Shown: positions 46,244 to 55,784, counted from the stretch's first letter. The stretch: 64,000 bases of DNA from Pseudanabaena yagii GIHE-NHR1 (GCF_012863495.1 NZ_JAAVJL010000003.1:415904-479903); one strand, 5' to 3'. The notes: generated from the sequence alone by a model not told the origin. Translations and numbers: made by a program.

Positions 46244-47353
46244 ATGATTACAGATCTAAGACGATCATCTTATTCTCAATTTCCATTATGGAGACGACTC
46301 GGGTTACTCATAGCTCCTAGCCTTCTATCTCTATCAACAGTTTTAAGCAGTTGTAGCATTGTTTCTAGTCAAGATCCATCCAACACTTCTACCAATAGCC
46401 CTGCTACAAGTGCTTCCCCGAATACAGGTAAACCTACTGCCATCAAAGCCAAAGTAATTCGGATCGGCTATCAAAGCTCTGGAGATTTGACTAAGGTTCG
46501 AGGGGTGTTAGAAAAGCGACTAGAGCCTTTGGGAGTTAAAGTCGAGTGGTCACAGTTTGCAGCAGGTCCTCAGTTAATGGAAGCCTTAAATGTGGGTAAG
46601 GTGGATATTGGCTCAGTGGGCGAAACCCCACCCATTTTTGCTCAAGTAGCAGGTTCTCAATTGGTATACGTGGTAGCTCGTAAACCTAGTGAGGGCAGGG
46701 GTAGTGGTATTATTGTCCAGAAGGATTCACCTATTAAAACTGTTGCGGATCTGAAAGGACAGAAAGTAGTTTTTCAAAAAGGTTCTGCTTCCCATTATTT
46801 GATTGTAAAAGCTTTAGAAGAAGTAGGACTGAAATATAGTGATATTCAGCCTGTAACCTTACCGCCTGTAGAAGCGAGAGAAGCATTTTTTCAAGGAAAG
46901 ATAGATGCTTGGGTAACATGGGATCCTTATCTAGCGCTAGCAGAAACTAAGGGCAATGGACGCATTATTAGAGATGCCAATAAAATTGCCACTCAGGGAG
47001 GCTTCTACATCGCTTCTCGTAATTTTACTACGGATAATCTCGACTTGCTCCGTATTGTAATTGAGGAGATTGATAAAAATGGTCAGTGGGCGGAAGCTAA
47101 TCGTGCGGAAGTAGTGAAGTTAGTCGCTCCCATTTTAAAGATTGAGCCTGAAATTCAAGAAATTGTGACTAGTCGTGCTAGTTATCGCTTAAGACCAATT
47201 TCACCGCAAATTATTGAAAACCAGCAAAAGATTGCTGATTTATTTACGCAAGAAAAAGTCATTCCCAAAAAAATCGATCTCAGGGAAGTTACTTTAACCC
47301 CTGAGCAATATGCTGCAATGACTCCTGAATCTCTGAAGGATTCCAAGAACTAA
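46244..47353 (+). CDS. SsuA-like organosulfur-binding lipoprotein 2
   Basis: From ATG 46244 the protein has 369 residues. It has a signal helix with lipobox-like LSSC (Cys near residue 37), a Ser/Thr/Pro linker, then KVIRIGYQSSGDLTKVRG, WSQFAAGPQLMEALNVGKVDIGSVGETPPIF and GKIDAWVTWDPYLAL. It is a paralogue of the protein at 44103 but clearly diverged, so the two may bind different sulfonates. The TTG at 46202 overlaps the dioxygenase gene and is unlikely as start. The hydrolase gene starts 7 bp after its stop. Confidence 0.9.
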   Translation: MITDLRRSSYSQFPLWRRLGLLIAPSLLSLSTVLSSCSIVSSQDPSNTSTNSPATSASPNTGKPTAIKAKVIRIGYQSSGDLTKVRGVLEKRLEPLGVKVEWSQFAAGPQLMEALNVGKVDIGSVGETPPIFAQVAGSQLVYVVARKPSEGRGSGIIVQKDSPIKTVADLKGQKVVFQKGSASHYLIVKALEEVGLKYSDIQPVTLPPVEAREAFFQGKIDAWVTWDPYLALAETKGNGRIIRDANKIATQGGFYIASRNFTTDNLDLLRIVIEEIDKNGQWAEANRAEVVKLVAPILKIEPEIQEIVTSRASYRLRPISPQIIENQQKIADLFTQEKVIPKKIDLREVTLTPEQYAAMTPESLKDSKN

Positions 47354-47360
47354 AGTAGAT

Positions 47361-48209
47361 ATGGTACAGACAAAGCCCGCACCATATCTACAAAATGGAA
47401 ATCTAAGCGGGACAAAATATAAATTCACCAAAACTATGACTATAGCAACTGTCAATCCAGAGAAAGATCAAGCAAATTCTTCAATTCGGACTTCTCGCGT
47501 GAAGATTGCTAATGGTGATCTGCTAATTGATGCCTATCTTGCAGAACCAAATCGCGTAGGTAATTTTTCTGCCGTGATTGTAATTCAAGAAATCTTTGGT
47601 GTGAATATTCACATTCGTGAAGTTGCAGAACGCTTAGCTAAGGAGGGATATGTGGCGATCGCTCCTGCATTATTTCAACGCACGGCTTCCAATTTTGAGT
47701 CAGCCTACGCCCCTGAAGATATTCAAGTGGGACGAGGTTTGAAGGATAAAACTAAGGCAGATGAAATAATTAGCGATATTCAAGCGGCGATCGCCTATCT
47801 CAAGGACTTGCCTAATGTCAAGGGTGAAGCGATCGGTAGTATCGGCTTTTGCTTTGGTGGTCATGTGGTCTATTTAACAGCGACATTACCAGAAATTAAA
47901 GCAACTGCATTCTTCTACGGTGGTGGTATCCCTAGCTCTACTCCCGGAGGTGGAGAGCCAACTATTAGTCGTACTAAAGACATCAAAGCGCCAATTTATG
48001 CATTCTTTGGCGAAGAGGATACAGGAATTCCCTTAACGGATGTAGACAAGGTGGAATCGGCGCTAACAGAAGCAAAGATTCCCCATAAAGTGTTCCGTTA
48101 TCCTCATGCTGGGCATGGTTTCTTCTGCAATCATCGCGGTAGCTATCATCCAGAATCCGCAGCAGATGCGTGGAATCACGTTTTGGCATTGTTTAAAGAA
48201 AATCTCTAG
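47361..48209 (+). CDS. dienelactone hydrolase family protein
   Basis: The alpha/beta-hydrolase has the DLH catalytic triad: Cys in GSIGFCFGGHVVY (about 168-180), Asp in FFGEEDTGIPL and His in YPHAGHGFFC. The ATG at 47361 gives 282 residues; the one at 47436 (MTIATVNPEK) gives 257, closer to the usual 230-250, and is perhaps the true start. It is last in the SsuA-TauD operon. Hydrolysis of a lactone or ester left after sulfur removal is an inference. An imperfect 19-bp hairpin overlaps its stop codon. Confidence 0.88.
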   Translation: MVQTKPAPYLQNGNLSGTKYKFTKTMTIATVNPEKDQANSSIRTSRVKIANGDLLIDAYLAEPNRVGNFSAVIVIQEIFGVNIHIREVAERLAKEGYVAIAPALFQRTASNFESAYAPEDIQVGRGLKDKTKADEIISDIQAAIAYLKDLPNVKGEAIGSIGFCFGGHVVYLTATLPEIKATAFFYGGGIPSSTPGGGEPTISRTKDIKAPIYAFFGEEDTGIPLTDVDKVESALTEAKIPHKVFRYPHAGHGFFCNHRGSYHPESAADAWNHVLALFKENL

Positions 48210-48247
48210 TTAATGGATATGGCGCTTTGCGCCACATCCATTAACTA
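48207..48247 (+). terminator. 19-bp hairpin overlapping the operon's last stop codon
   Basis: 48207-48225 pairs with 48229-48247 (one mismatch, loop ttt, core ggcgc). It contains the TAG stop at 48207-48209 and closes the ssuA-tauD operon. Confidence 0.7.
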
Positions 48248-48634
48248 TCTATAAATCGGTAAAAATAATGACTGAAAAACGTAAAATAAGAAAGCATTTA
48301 AGAATTGACAGCAGTAAGATTTTTAAGCATTTTTCGGATCAAAGCTATGTAAATAAACGACTCTGAGATATTCTCATAAAATTCATAGTCCTTGCTAAGT
48401 CTACGATATTTGTCTATCCAAGCGAAGGTTCTCTCCACTACCCAACGCTTTGATTCAACAACAAACCCTTTCTGCGCTTCAGCCCGTTTGCTTACTTCCC
48501 AAGTGTAACTAAAGTTGTCTTTAACCCACTGGGTGATATCCTCGCCAGAGAATCCCTTGTCAACTAATATCTTTTGTAAGCGTCTCAGTGGATACTTGAG
48601 ATTTGCTAATAGTCTGGAGTTTAGACTAAAAAAG

Positions 48635-49689
48635 GGCTTTGTTGCATGAATAAAAAGAAGCCAAAAGATGGAGGATCTTAGAAAATTAACGAACAACAGG
48701 AGAGGAGAGAGGTTTAGCCAGTTGAATCATGCGATTAAGAGCAGCACATTTGATGAACAACTCAACCGCCTGATTGTCAAATTTACGAGAACATAAAGTA
48801 GCACCAAAGATTTTTTTGAAACGAAACATCGTAGTTTCTGCCAAAGAGCGCCGATGATAACCTGAGTCACGTTTCCATTTTTTACGCCCATGTTTACGGA
48901 TATAACGGAGATTTTGGTCACGCGGATGTGGTGGAGCATTGGTATTGCCATGCTGCCAGATTTTGGCATCTTTGCGCGGAGGAATCACGGCTTTAGCACC
49001 ATGTTGGGCAATCTCGTCATAACAATGACGATGGTCATAAGCTCCATCTGCGGAAACTTGAGCAATTTCAGCATCAATCGCATCGAGAATATCGGCGAGT
49101 ACTTCTCCATCGTGGCAATCATTCGTGGTGACGACCGCAGCCAGTATTTCTCCTGTTGATTCATCGGCTCCTAGGTGTAATTTGCGCCATGTCCGTCTCT
49201 TACTAATTCCATGCTGCCGTGTTTTCCATTCCCCTTCGCCGTATACTTTGATCCCTGTCGAATCAACTACTACATGCACTGCTCCCTGTTTCGGGATTAC
49301 TGGTAAGGTCACACTTAAACTTGCTGTCCGTCTTGACACGGTGCTGTGGTCTGGTACTGGTAAATCTATTCCCATCAAGGCAAATATTGACTCTAACAGT
49401 CCTTGCGTTTGTCTTCCTGCTTGCTGATATACCGCTTTGACCGTGATAAATGTCGCTATTGCTATATCACTGTAATCTTTGGAAGCTCCCCGTTTGCCAC
49501 TTAATGTTTGATTTAACCATCCTTCAATTACTTCTTCGCTCATCCAAAAAGTCAGGCTTCCTCTTTGTTTTAGCCCTGCGTTATACTCTGTCCAGTTGCG
49601 GATCTCATGTTTCTGTGTCATTTGCTGGGACTCCATCTCCTGATTTTTATCTAATTTACCTTCTCTTCCCCTTTTTATGCAACAACGCC
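48635..49689 (-). mobile_element. IS903-type (IS5 family) insertion sequence
   Basis: The ends are ggctttgttgcat on the left and atgcaacaacgcc on the right. A perfect 9-bp target duplication ctaaaaaag flanks them (48626-48634 and 49690-49698), as expected for the IS903 group. The length is 1055 bp. It inserted 21 bp inside the IS701-like element. Confidence 0.9.
48686..49636 (-). CDS. IS903-type transposase (IS5 family)
   Basis: From ATG 49636 the protein has 316 residues (MESQQMTQKHEIRNW); Met6 at 49621 is also possible. DDE residues lie in HVVVDSTGIKVYGEGEW, VSADGAYDH and RRSLAETTMFRFKKIFG. The ORF is intact from end to end, so the element may still be active. An upstream ATG at 49726 lies outside the insertion sequence and is not real. 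The gene occupies nearly the whole element. Confidence 0.92.
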   Translation of the reverse strand: MESQQMTQKHEIRNWTEYNAGLKQRGSLTFWMSEEVIEGWLNQTLSGKRGASKDYSDIAIATFITVKAVYQQAGRQTQGLLESIFALMGIDLPVPDHSTVSRRTASLSVTLPVIPKQGAVHVVVDSTGIKVYGEGEWKTRQHGISKRRTWRKLHLGADESTGEILAAVVTTNDCHDGEVLADILDAIDAEIAQVSADGAYDHRHCYDEIAQHGAKAVIPPRKDAKIWQHGNTNAPPHPRDQNLRYIRKHGRKKWKRDSGYHRRSLAETTMFRFKKIFGATLCSRKFDNQAVELFIKCAALNRMIQLAKPLSSPVVR

Positions 49690-49768
49690 CTAAAAAAGGA
49701 AAAAAGGCAGAGTAAAAGAGATACAAACTGCCTAAAGTAGATGAAAAAGAAAAAGCACATCTACAGCC

Positions 49769-51061
49769 ATGATTATTGAGAAACTACAGGAATTTCGTCA
49801 ACAGGTATATAGATTTTTAGGGAACGGACGAGATGCAATATTTGACCTAATGGATGCAGTATTGACCAGTCCAAGTGTAAAGTCATTTGCAGAATTATCA
49901 TTATCAGCAGTGTATCGACGGAAATGGTCAAGCTTGTATGAATCGTTAAAAGATAGCCGTCCGAGACGAGGGAGACTCAGAGGACTGTGCGTCGAACAAA
50001 TACCCAAAGATATACGACCCTTGCTAGCAGGAGACCATACAGGATGGGAAAGACCCCATGACCAAACTCTAAAAGATAGGAGTTTTGTGCATCAACCGAA
50101 TTTGGTTGAAGGGAACAAACCGATCATGTTAGGGCATGACTACAGCACCTTGGCATGGATACCAGAAATGACAGGGAGTTGGGCAATTCCGTTATGTCAT
50201 GAACGCATCAGTAGTTTTGAGACAGCCGCACAAAGAGCTACATTTCAACTGAGGCAAGTATGTCGAGATTTAACGGTAAGACCGATCGCTACCTATGACA
50301 GTGAATATGGCAGTGCCGCCTTTATGAATTTGACAGAGGATATCCCCGCAGACTTACTGCTGCGTCTACGTCCTAACCGATGCTTATACAAAGTCCCTGC
50401 TCCCTATAGTGGCTGTGGTCGTCCCCGTAAGCATGGGGATAAATTCCAACTTGCCAAGTCTGATAGTTGGGGAGAGCCATCAGCAACTTTTAGCTTAGAG
50501 GATGAGACGGTTGGACAAGTGCAAATCCAGCAATGGTCTGATTTACACTTTAAAAAAGCATCCCAACGACATTTCCAAGTTATGCGAGTTACCCATCCCC
50601 ATTGCTCTGGTTTGTGGTTAGCTTGGGTGGGTGAGCAAATGCCATCTTTAGAGCAAATTTGGCGCTTGTACTTACGTCGTTTTGCCATCGACCATTGGTA
50701 TCGCTTTGCCAAACAGCGTTTACATTGGACTCTGCCACAATTACTGACTCCTCAACAAGCTTTGCGCTGGAGTGACCTCATGCCTTTACTCTCTTGGCAA
50801 TTGTGGCTCGCTCGAAAACTGGTCATTGATAATCCTTTACCTTGGCAGAAGCCTCAAACTAATCTCACCTTTGGTCGGGTCGCTCAGGGCTTTGCGACAC
50901 TTTTAGTTAGGATTGGCTCTCCTGCTTGTTCTCCGAAACCTCGCGGTAAGTCTCTTGGTTGGCAATCTGGGCGTAAGCGCTCTCCTTTTCCTCGCTTTCC
51001 CATCATCAAAAAACGTCCTTCTCGTCCAAAAAAGACCAACAAAGACAACCCTAATTCCTAA
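49769..51061 (+). CDS. IS701-like DDE transposase
   Basis: The 430-residue protein has an N-terminal helical region, then LLAGDHTGWERPHDQTLKDRSF (first Asp), a central PIATYDSEYGSAAFM (second Asp) and RFAIDHWYRFAKQRLHWTLPQL, resembling the DDE superfamily endonuclease fold of IS701-like elements. The C-terminal tail is Lys/Arg/Pro-rich. The ORF is intact. The family label is tentative; an unclassified ISNCY type is the alternative. Confidence 0.8.
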   Translation: MIIEKLQEFRQQVYRFLGNGRDAIFDLMDAVLTSPSVKSFAELSLSAVYRRKWSSLYESLKDSRPRRGRLRGLCVEQIPKDIRPLLAGDHTGWERPHDQTLKDRSFVHQPNLVEGNKPIMLGHDYSTLAWIPEMTGSWAIPLCHERISSFETAAQRATFQLRQVCRDLTVRPIATYDSEYGSAAFMNLTEDIPADLLLRLRPNRCLYKVPAPYSGCGRPRKHGDKFQLAKSDSWGEPSATFSLEDETVGQVQIQQWSDLHFKKASQRHFQVMRVTHPHCSGLWLAWVGEQMPSLEQIWRLYLRRFAIDHWYRFAKQRLHWTLPQLLTPQQALRWSDLMPLLSWQLWLARKLVIDNPLPWQKPQTNLTFGRVAQGFATLLVRIGSPACSPKPRGKSLGWQSGRKRSPFPRFPIIKKRPSRPKKTNKDNPNS

Positions 51062-51253
51062 TCCTCAATATTCTCGTTTTCTTTCTCTTGGTTTTGCTCA
51101 GTTCTTCATTCTCTGAGTTGTTTTTTCCTGCTCTTTTTCTGATTATCTCAATCAACTTAGTCTAAACTCCAGTAATAGTCTCATCGCTCCTGCTCTCTCG
51201 CCAACATTTGCTGGGCATACGAGAGCGCCAAAGACTGAGATTGTCAAGCAAAG

Positions 51254-52545
51254 TGTGTAAAGTCTAGAAACTAGAAGTGGAGACGATCCTCGAAAAGGAT
51301 AGCAAAGCGATTGAGTGCAGGTTTCCAGTCACGAATGGGCATCGTCCATTTCTTAGAAATATTCCGCATTGCCAAATAAACCAGCTTGAAAGCAGCTTCG
51401 TCGGTCGGAAAAATCTGTTGAGACTTAATCACCTTCCGCAAACTGCTATTCATCGACTCAATGGCATTGGTGGTATAAATCGCCCTACGAATCTCAGTGG
51501 AGAAAGCAAAGAAGGGGATAATGTTCGCCCAATGACTACGCCAAGACTTGGAGATTGATGGATATTGCTTGTCCCACTTTTCAGCAAACAACTCAAGGTT
51601 AAACTCAGCCTCCGACTCCGTTGCAGCGCTATAAATAGCCTTGAGGTCAGCACAAACTTGCTTGCGCTGTTGCCAAGGTACAAAAGCGACTGAATTCCTG
51701 ACCATGTGGACAATGCATAACTGCACCTGAGTTTTCGGAAATACCGTCTCAATGGCATTAGGGAAACCAGTCAAGCCATCGACACATGCAATCAAAATAT
51801 CTTTGATGCCACGGTTGTGAATTTCGGTCAGTACTGACAGCCAGAATTTCGCACCTTCATTGGGAGAAATCCACATACCCAGTAATTCCTTGTACCCATC
51901 CATATTCACCGCCAAGGCAAAGTACAGGGACTTATTAATTACCCTGCCATTGTCTCGGACTTTAATGACCAGACAGTCCAGAAATACGATTGGATAGACC
52001 GCATCAAGGGGACGATTTTGCCATTGCTTTACCTCATCAATCACGGCATCAGTGACATTGGAGATTAATGTCGGTGATACTTCGACTCCATACATTTCCT
52101 GCAACTGGGCTTGAATATCCCTGACACTCATGCCTCGTGCGTAGAGAGCAATGATTTTTTCATCTAGTCCTGACAAGCGGCTTTGTCCTTTCTTCACCAG
52201 ATGTGGTTCAAACTCACCACTGCGATCTCGCGGTACTGCAATTTCTGCTACGCCAAAGTCCCCTTGGACTTTTTTCTGGCTATAACCATTGCGACTGTTG
52301 GTTTGTCCTTCTGGTCTGGGTTCATGTTTGCCGTAGCCAAGATGGTTTGATAGCTCTGCTTCCAACGCCCGTTCCACCAACGCGGTCGTCAGTTGCTTCA
52401 GGATTCCTCCTTCTCCGAATAGGTCAGGTGGAGTTTTACATTCTTGCAACAATTCGTTTAGCAATTCTTTGCGTATATTCATCTTTTGGGTGTTAGTTAT
52501 TGTGTGTCTTGATTATCTCTCTGTATACTTCCTAGACTTTACACA
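51254..52545 (-). mobile_element. IS256-family insertion sequence
   Basis: The 14-bp ends tgtgtaaagtctag (51254-51267) and its complement (52532-52545) bound a 1292-bp element. The flanking octamers aagcaaag and gattactt differ, so no target duplication is seen. An IS5 remnant lies on one side and a truncated membrane/pentapeptide gene on the other, pointing to deletion or recombination at this copy. Confidence 0.85.
51271..52482 (-). CDS. IS256-family (mutator-type) transposase
   Basis: The 403-residue protein has the usual length. Landmarks are [38 protein letters not shown] (first Asp), [19 protein letters not shown] (second Asp) and [27 protein letters not shown] (Glu region). No stop or frameshift is present, so it may be active. 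It fills the element almost completely. Confidence 0.93.
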   Translation of the reverse strand: MNIRKELLNELLQECKTPPDLFGEGGILKQLTTALVERALEAELSNHLGYGKHEPRPEGQTNSRNGYSQKKVQGDFGVAEIAVPRDRSGEFEPHLVKKGQSRLSGLDEKIIALYARGMSVRDIQAQLQEMYGVEVSPTLISNVTDAVIDEVKQWQNRPLDAVYPIVFLDCLVIKVRDNGRVINKSLYFALAVNMDGYKELLGMWISPNEGAKFWLSVLTEIHNRGIKDILIACVDGLTGFPNAIETVFPKTQVQLCIVHMVRNSVAFVPWQQRKQVCADLKAIYSAATESEAEFNLELFAEKWDKQYPSISKSWRSHWANIIPFFAFSTEIRRAIYTTNAIESMNSSLRKVIKSQQIFPTDEAAFKLVYLAMRNISKKWTMPIRDWKPALNRFAILFEDRLHF

Positions 52546-52966
52546 GATTACTTTACACTCTCTCTACCTACGAGGCATCGGTGCAACCCTCGCTATCCTT
52601 CTCGAAACCCTTGCCTGTGGAGCCATTGTCACCAGCGCCTTCTTACCATCCACCACAACAGGAGCAATCCTCGCCTTCGGCGCACAATTCACTGCCCTAT
52701 CCCTAGCAGGAACGATCGCAGGCATTGCCAATATGTCCATTGCCGTGGCGATCGCGCGATCGCTAATGTGGCGCGGAGCCTTAATCTTTACAAGCATCAT
52801 CGCCCTCTTAGGCATTATCTTCGGCGTGATCCTAGGCGGAGCCAACGACACATCCTATATCGTGTCTAGCCTCATCGCCATTACCGTCATAGCATCAGGC
52901 ACATACAGTCTATTGAGGGAAAGGGTAGTACAAGATAAGATAGCAGAACAAAAAAGAGAGTAAAAA

Positions 52967-53913
52967 ATGGCACCTTACTCACTAGATCTCAGAGAAAAGA
53001 TCGTAGCAACCTACGAAGCAGGAAATACATCGATTCGGGAAGTAGCGAAGCAATTTCAAGTGGCGACGAAAACAGTGCAAACACTGCTGAATCGATACCG
53101 AGAGACAGGAGAACTAAACCACAAACCATTAGGTAGTCCAATCAAAAGTCCCCTCGAAGTCCATCGAGAGAAAATCCTCGAAATTGTGACAGAGCATCCA
53201 GATTGGACACTATGGCAGTACTGTGAGGAAGTAGCAAAACAAACAGGAGTATCCGTGACCACTGGCAGTATGTGCCGATTTTTCCAGAGGCATAACATCA
53301 CTCTAAAAAAAAGACCTATCGCCATGAAAAGGTAAAAAGTGAGGCAGTACAACAGCAAAGATGTGAATTTTGGGAAGCATTGAATGAGGTGAAAGCTGAA
53401 GATCTGATTTGTATTGATGAAACAGGAATATGGCAGGGGATGGAACGCTCTGTGGCAAGAAGTGAGCGCGGCAAAAGAGTATTCAGTCATCGTCCCTTTT
53501 ACAAAGGTCAGAAATACACAATAATTGGCGCTATTTCAGTTGATGGTATTGTTTGCCTGAAAAAGATTCAGGGTTCTATGAAAGGAGCAGATTTTCTCAC
53601 CTTTGTCCGAGATGACCTAGTGCCTAAATTACGTCCTGAACATAGGATAATCATGGATAACCTCAACTGCCATAAAGTTGAGGGGGTCACAAAAGCAATT
53701 ACAGAGACAGGCGCTAAGATTTTGTACTTACCCACCTATTCTCCTGATTTTAATCCCATTGAGATGATGTGGTCGCTTCTCAAATATTTTATTCGATTGC
53801 TTAGACCTCAGTCTCATAAACTACTTCAGCATTTAATCAACATTTTCCCTTACTTGTTAGAAAAGGATTTCTTCAAAAATTGGTTTACTAAGTGTTGTTA
53901 CTGTGCTACTTGA
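52967..53913 (+). CDS. IS630-family transposase, two ORFs joined by -1 frameshift
   Basis: ORF A (52967-53335) is the helix-turn-helix part starting MAPYSLDLREKIVATYEAGN. ORF B is in the -1 frame: reading back one base in the A8 run at 53305-53312 converts LKKRPIAMKR-stop into LKKKTYRHEKVKSEAVQQQ and continues without a stop to 53913. DDE residues are in ICIDETGIWQ, IIMDNLNCHK and YSPDFNPIEMMWS. Together the product is about 315 residues, normal for the family. A slippery A run is a known device in IS630 elements, so the gene is probably functional. Confidence 0.88.
53305..53312 (+). other. A8 slippery run for -1 frameshifting in IS630
   Basis: Eight adenines in ctaaaaaaaagacc precede the ORF A stop (53333-53335) by about 20 bp. 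Slippage of ribosome or polymerase by one base gives the fused transposase. Confidence 0.7.
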
Positions 53914-55425
53914 TCCCTCAATGGACTGTATGTCGGTTGCCAAGCCATCCAAGGAAACAGAAAATACACCCTCATTCAATCCATAGCGATCGCCGCCATC
54001 TCCCAAGGTGGAACCAAATTTCGTCGCGCCAACCTCACCGATGCAAACTTTACAGAAGCTACCCTCAAAAGTGCCGACTTCCGCCAAGCAAACCTAACCC
54101 GTACCAACTGGCACTTAGCTAAACAACTAGAACAAGCCCGTTGCGATCGCACCTATCTCGAAGATCCTCAAATCCGTGAACTAGCGATTACCAAAGACGG
54201 ACAAGGTAAACACTTCGAGCATCTCAACCTCCACGGATTAAACTTAAAAGACGCAAATCTCAAGGATGCCTTCTTCATCGGTGCAGACCTCAGCGAAGCC
54301 ACCCTCGAAAACGCCAACCTCACAGGTGCAAGACTCGTCAAAACTCAGCTATACCAAGCTAATCTCTCAGGCACTTGCTTAACAGGAGCCTATATCGAAA
54401 ATTGGGGCATTTCCACATATACCAATCTCGATAACATCAAATGCGATTACATCTTCATGCAGCTACCCACCGCAGCCGATCCCGATCCCTGTCGCAAACC
54501 TGACAATAAAAAGGAAAATTTTAAAGAAGGTGATTTTGCGGACTTCATTGCCCCCATCATCAAAACCCTCGACCTCTACCAAACCCAAAACCTCGACCTG
54601 CGCGAAGTCGGCATTAAATTCAAAACCCTCGACCTATTTCACTACGAAGGTATCGACCCTAGCGCCGCTGCGATCGCTCTCAAACAACTGATCGAACAGC
54701 ATCCTGAAGCAGAACTAGAAGTAATTGCCCTCGAAGGAAGAGGCAATGAAAAAATTCGCTTGCAAGCCAAGGTCACAGGAGACACCAACAGGTCAGCCCT
54801 TAATGCCGAATACTTTGCCAAATACAAACAAATTAAGTCTCTGCCCTATAGTGATATGCAAGCCCTCTTAACAGGCATTGAAGAAAAAGACGAACGCATT
54901 CGTAGTTTAGAAAAATTATTAGAAAATGCCATCAGTCAGCCTAAATTTTATGTAGAGACCTATCAAAACCAAGGAGAATTCAACATGGCACAAGAAAATA
55001 AAGGCAACGTTAGCATCAGTAGTGTCCAAGGCAACATAAGCGGCATTGCTGCTGCGGGTGAAAATCAAACAATGACAGGTGTTGCTCTAGGAGCAATTAG
55101 TGGCAATGTCACCAACACCATTAGCCAACTTCCCGATACCACCGATCCCAATGAACCCAGTCTCAAGGATCTGCTAATTCAACTGCAATCTCTAATCGAA
55201 TCTGAATCTGAGCTAAATGAAGAAGATAAAGTAGAAGCTCTAGAACAAGTAAAAGTCCTCGCTGAGTCTGGACAAAAGCCCGAAGATAGCACCTTACAAA
55301 AGTTAGCCAAGACCGCTGTAAAAATCTTGAAAGGAACGATCGCTAGTTTACCTGATGTCACAAAACTCGTCGAATCAGGAACAAAACTATTACCTCTCAT
55401 TACGAAAATTCTAGGCTTGTCATAG

Positions 55426-55784
55426 TTGTCAAAGTATCAATTTTAAAGAAGGAATGATCTTACTATTTACATGCCATTCCCAATCAAAATAAAAGAAGCT
55501 CAGTAGTAGGGGATTAAGTAGTAACTGCTGATATGGTGTTGCACATATTCATAATGGCGCTCAAAACACTCCTTTGTTTAAAAGTATTTCCTCGCAAGAT
55601 TGTTAACAAATATGCACTTTTACCCTATGACTACTTTTAAAATTCTTGCAAATATCTTAGATTGCTGTTAATTTTATGTTTGTATAATACTAACTTAAAA
55701 CTTACATTTAAGGTTTGACTACTACTGCAATTAGAATTTTAAGTTTTGTTTAATATTACCTATAGCGTCGCAAAGTTTTAAACT
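55426..55784. other. intergenic region, no gene seen
   Basis: This AT-rich 359-bp gap has no long hairpin, tRNA or ORF that I can support. The promoter of the GH13 gene should lie in it; tataatac at 55682-55689 is a possible -10 region. Confidence 0.4.

Larger units (their letters stand above)
48614..51172 (+). mobile_element. IS701-like insertion sequence, itself interrupted
   Basis: The 16-bp perfect terminal repeats are ctggagtttagactaa at 48614-48629 and its complement at 51157-51172. The direct repeat taatagt flanks it (48607-48613 and 51173-51179). Without the nested IS903-type element and its duplication the element is about 1.5 kb. The transposase gene is at 49769-51061. Confidence 0.8.
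48298..51253 (-). pseudogene. IS5-family transposase remnant, interrupted
   Basis: The C-terminal half reads ILVDKGFSGEDI, KGFVVESKRWVVERTFAWIDKYRRLSKDYE, a clear IS5-family DDE end. Upstream, the coding strand is interrupted at 48614 by another IS and resumes at 51180 with CPANVGERAGAMRLLANL, in the same frame when one target duplication is removed. It then runs into the IS256 end at 51253, and the N-terminal half is missing. So this is an old IS5 copy, first split and later truncated. Confidence 0.8.
52906..53928 (+). mobile_element. IS630-family insertion sequence
   Basis: The ends read cagtctattgaggga on the left and, inverted, cagtccattgaggga on the right. A TA dinucleotide is duplicated at 52904-52905 and 53929-53930, the IS630/Tc1 signature. 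The length is 1023 bp. Confidence 0.92.
52546..55425 (+). pseudogene. membrane/pentapeptide-repeat protein split by IS630
   Basis: Left of the IS630 the frame encodes three to four hydrophobic helices (GIGATLAILLETLACGAIV, LAGTIAGIANMSIAVAI, ALIFTSIIALLGIIFGVIL) ending SLIAITVIASGT. Right of it the frame resumes YVGCQAIQGNRKY, then about 200 residues of pentapeptide repeats (A-N-L type: ANLTDANF, ADLSEATL, ANLTGARL). A C-terminal region follows: an alpha/beta segment, a coiled coil (about 54,880-54,940) and a Gly/Asn-rich linker. Excising the IS and one TA joins the halves in frame. The 5' end is lost at the IS256 border. The piece after ATG 54457 could still be made but is probably not functional. 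Confidence 0.85.

Noticed and set aside
49637..49726. N-terminal extension of the IS903 transposase starting at 49726
   Set aside because: It begins outside the insertion sequence, which ends at 49689, and adds residues absent from the family.
51180..51253. A minus-strand reading QSLALSYAQQMLAREQER as the end of another protein
   Set aside because: The other frame, CPANVGERAGAMRLLANL, continues in frame into the IS5 transposase across the IS701-like insertion site, which explains the stretch better.
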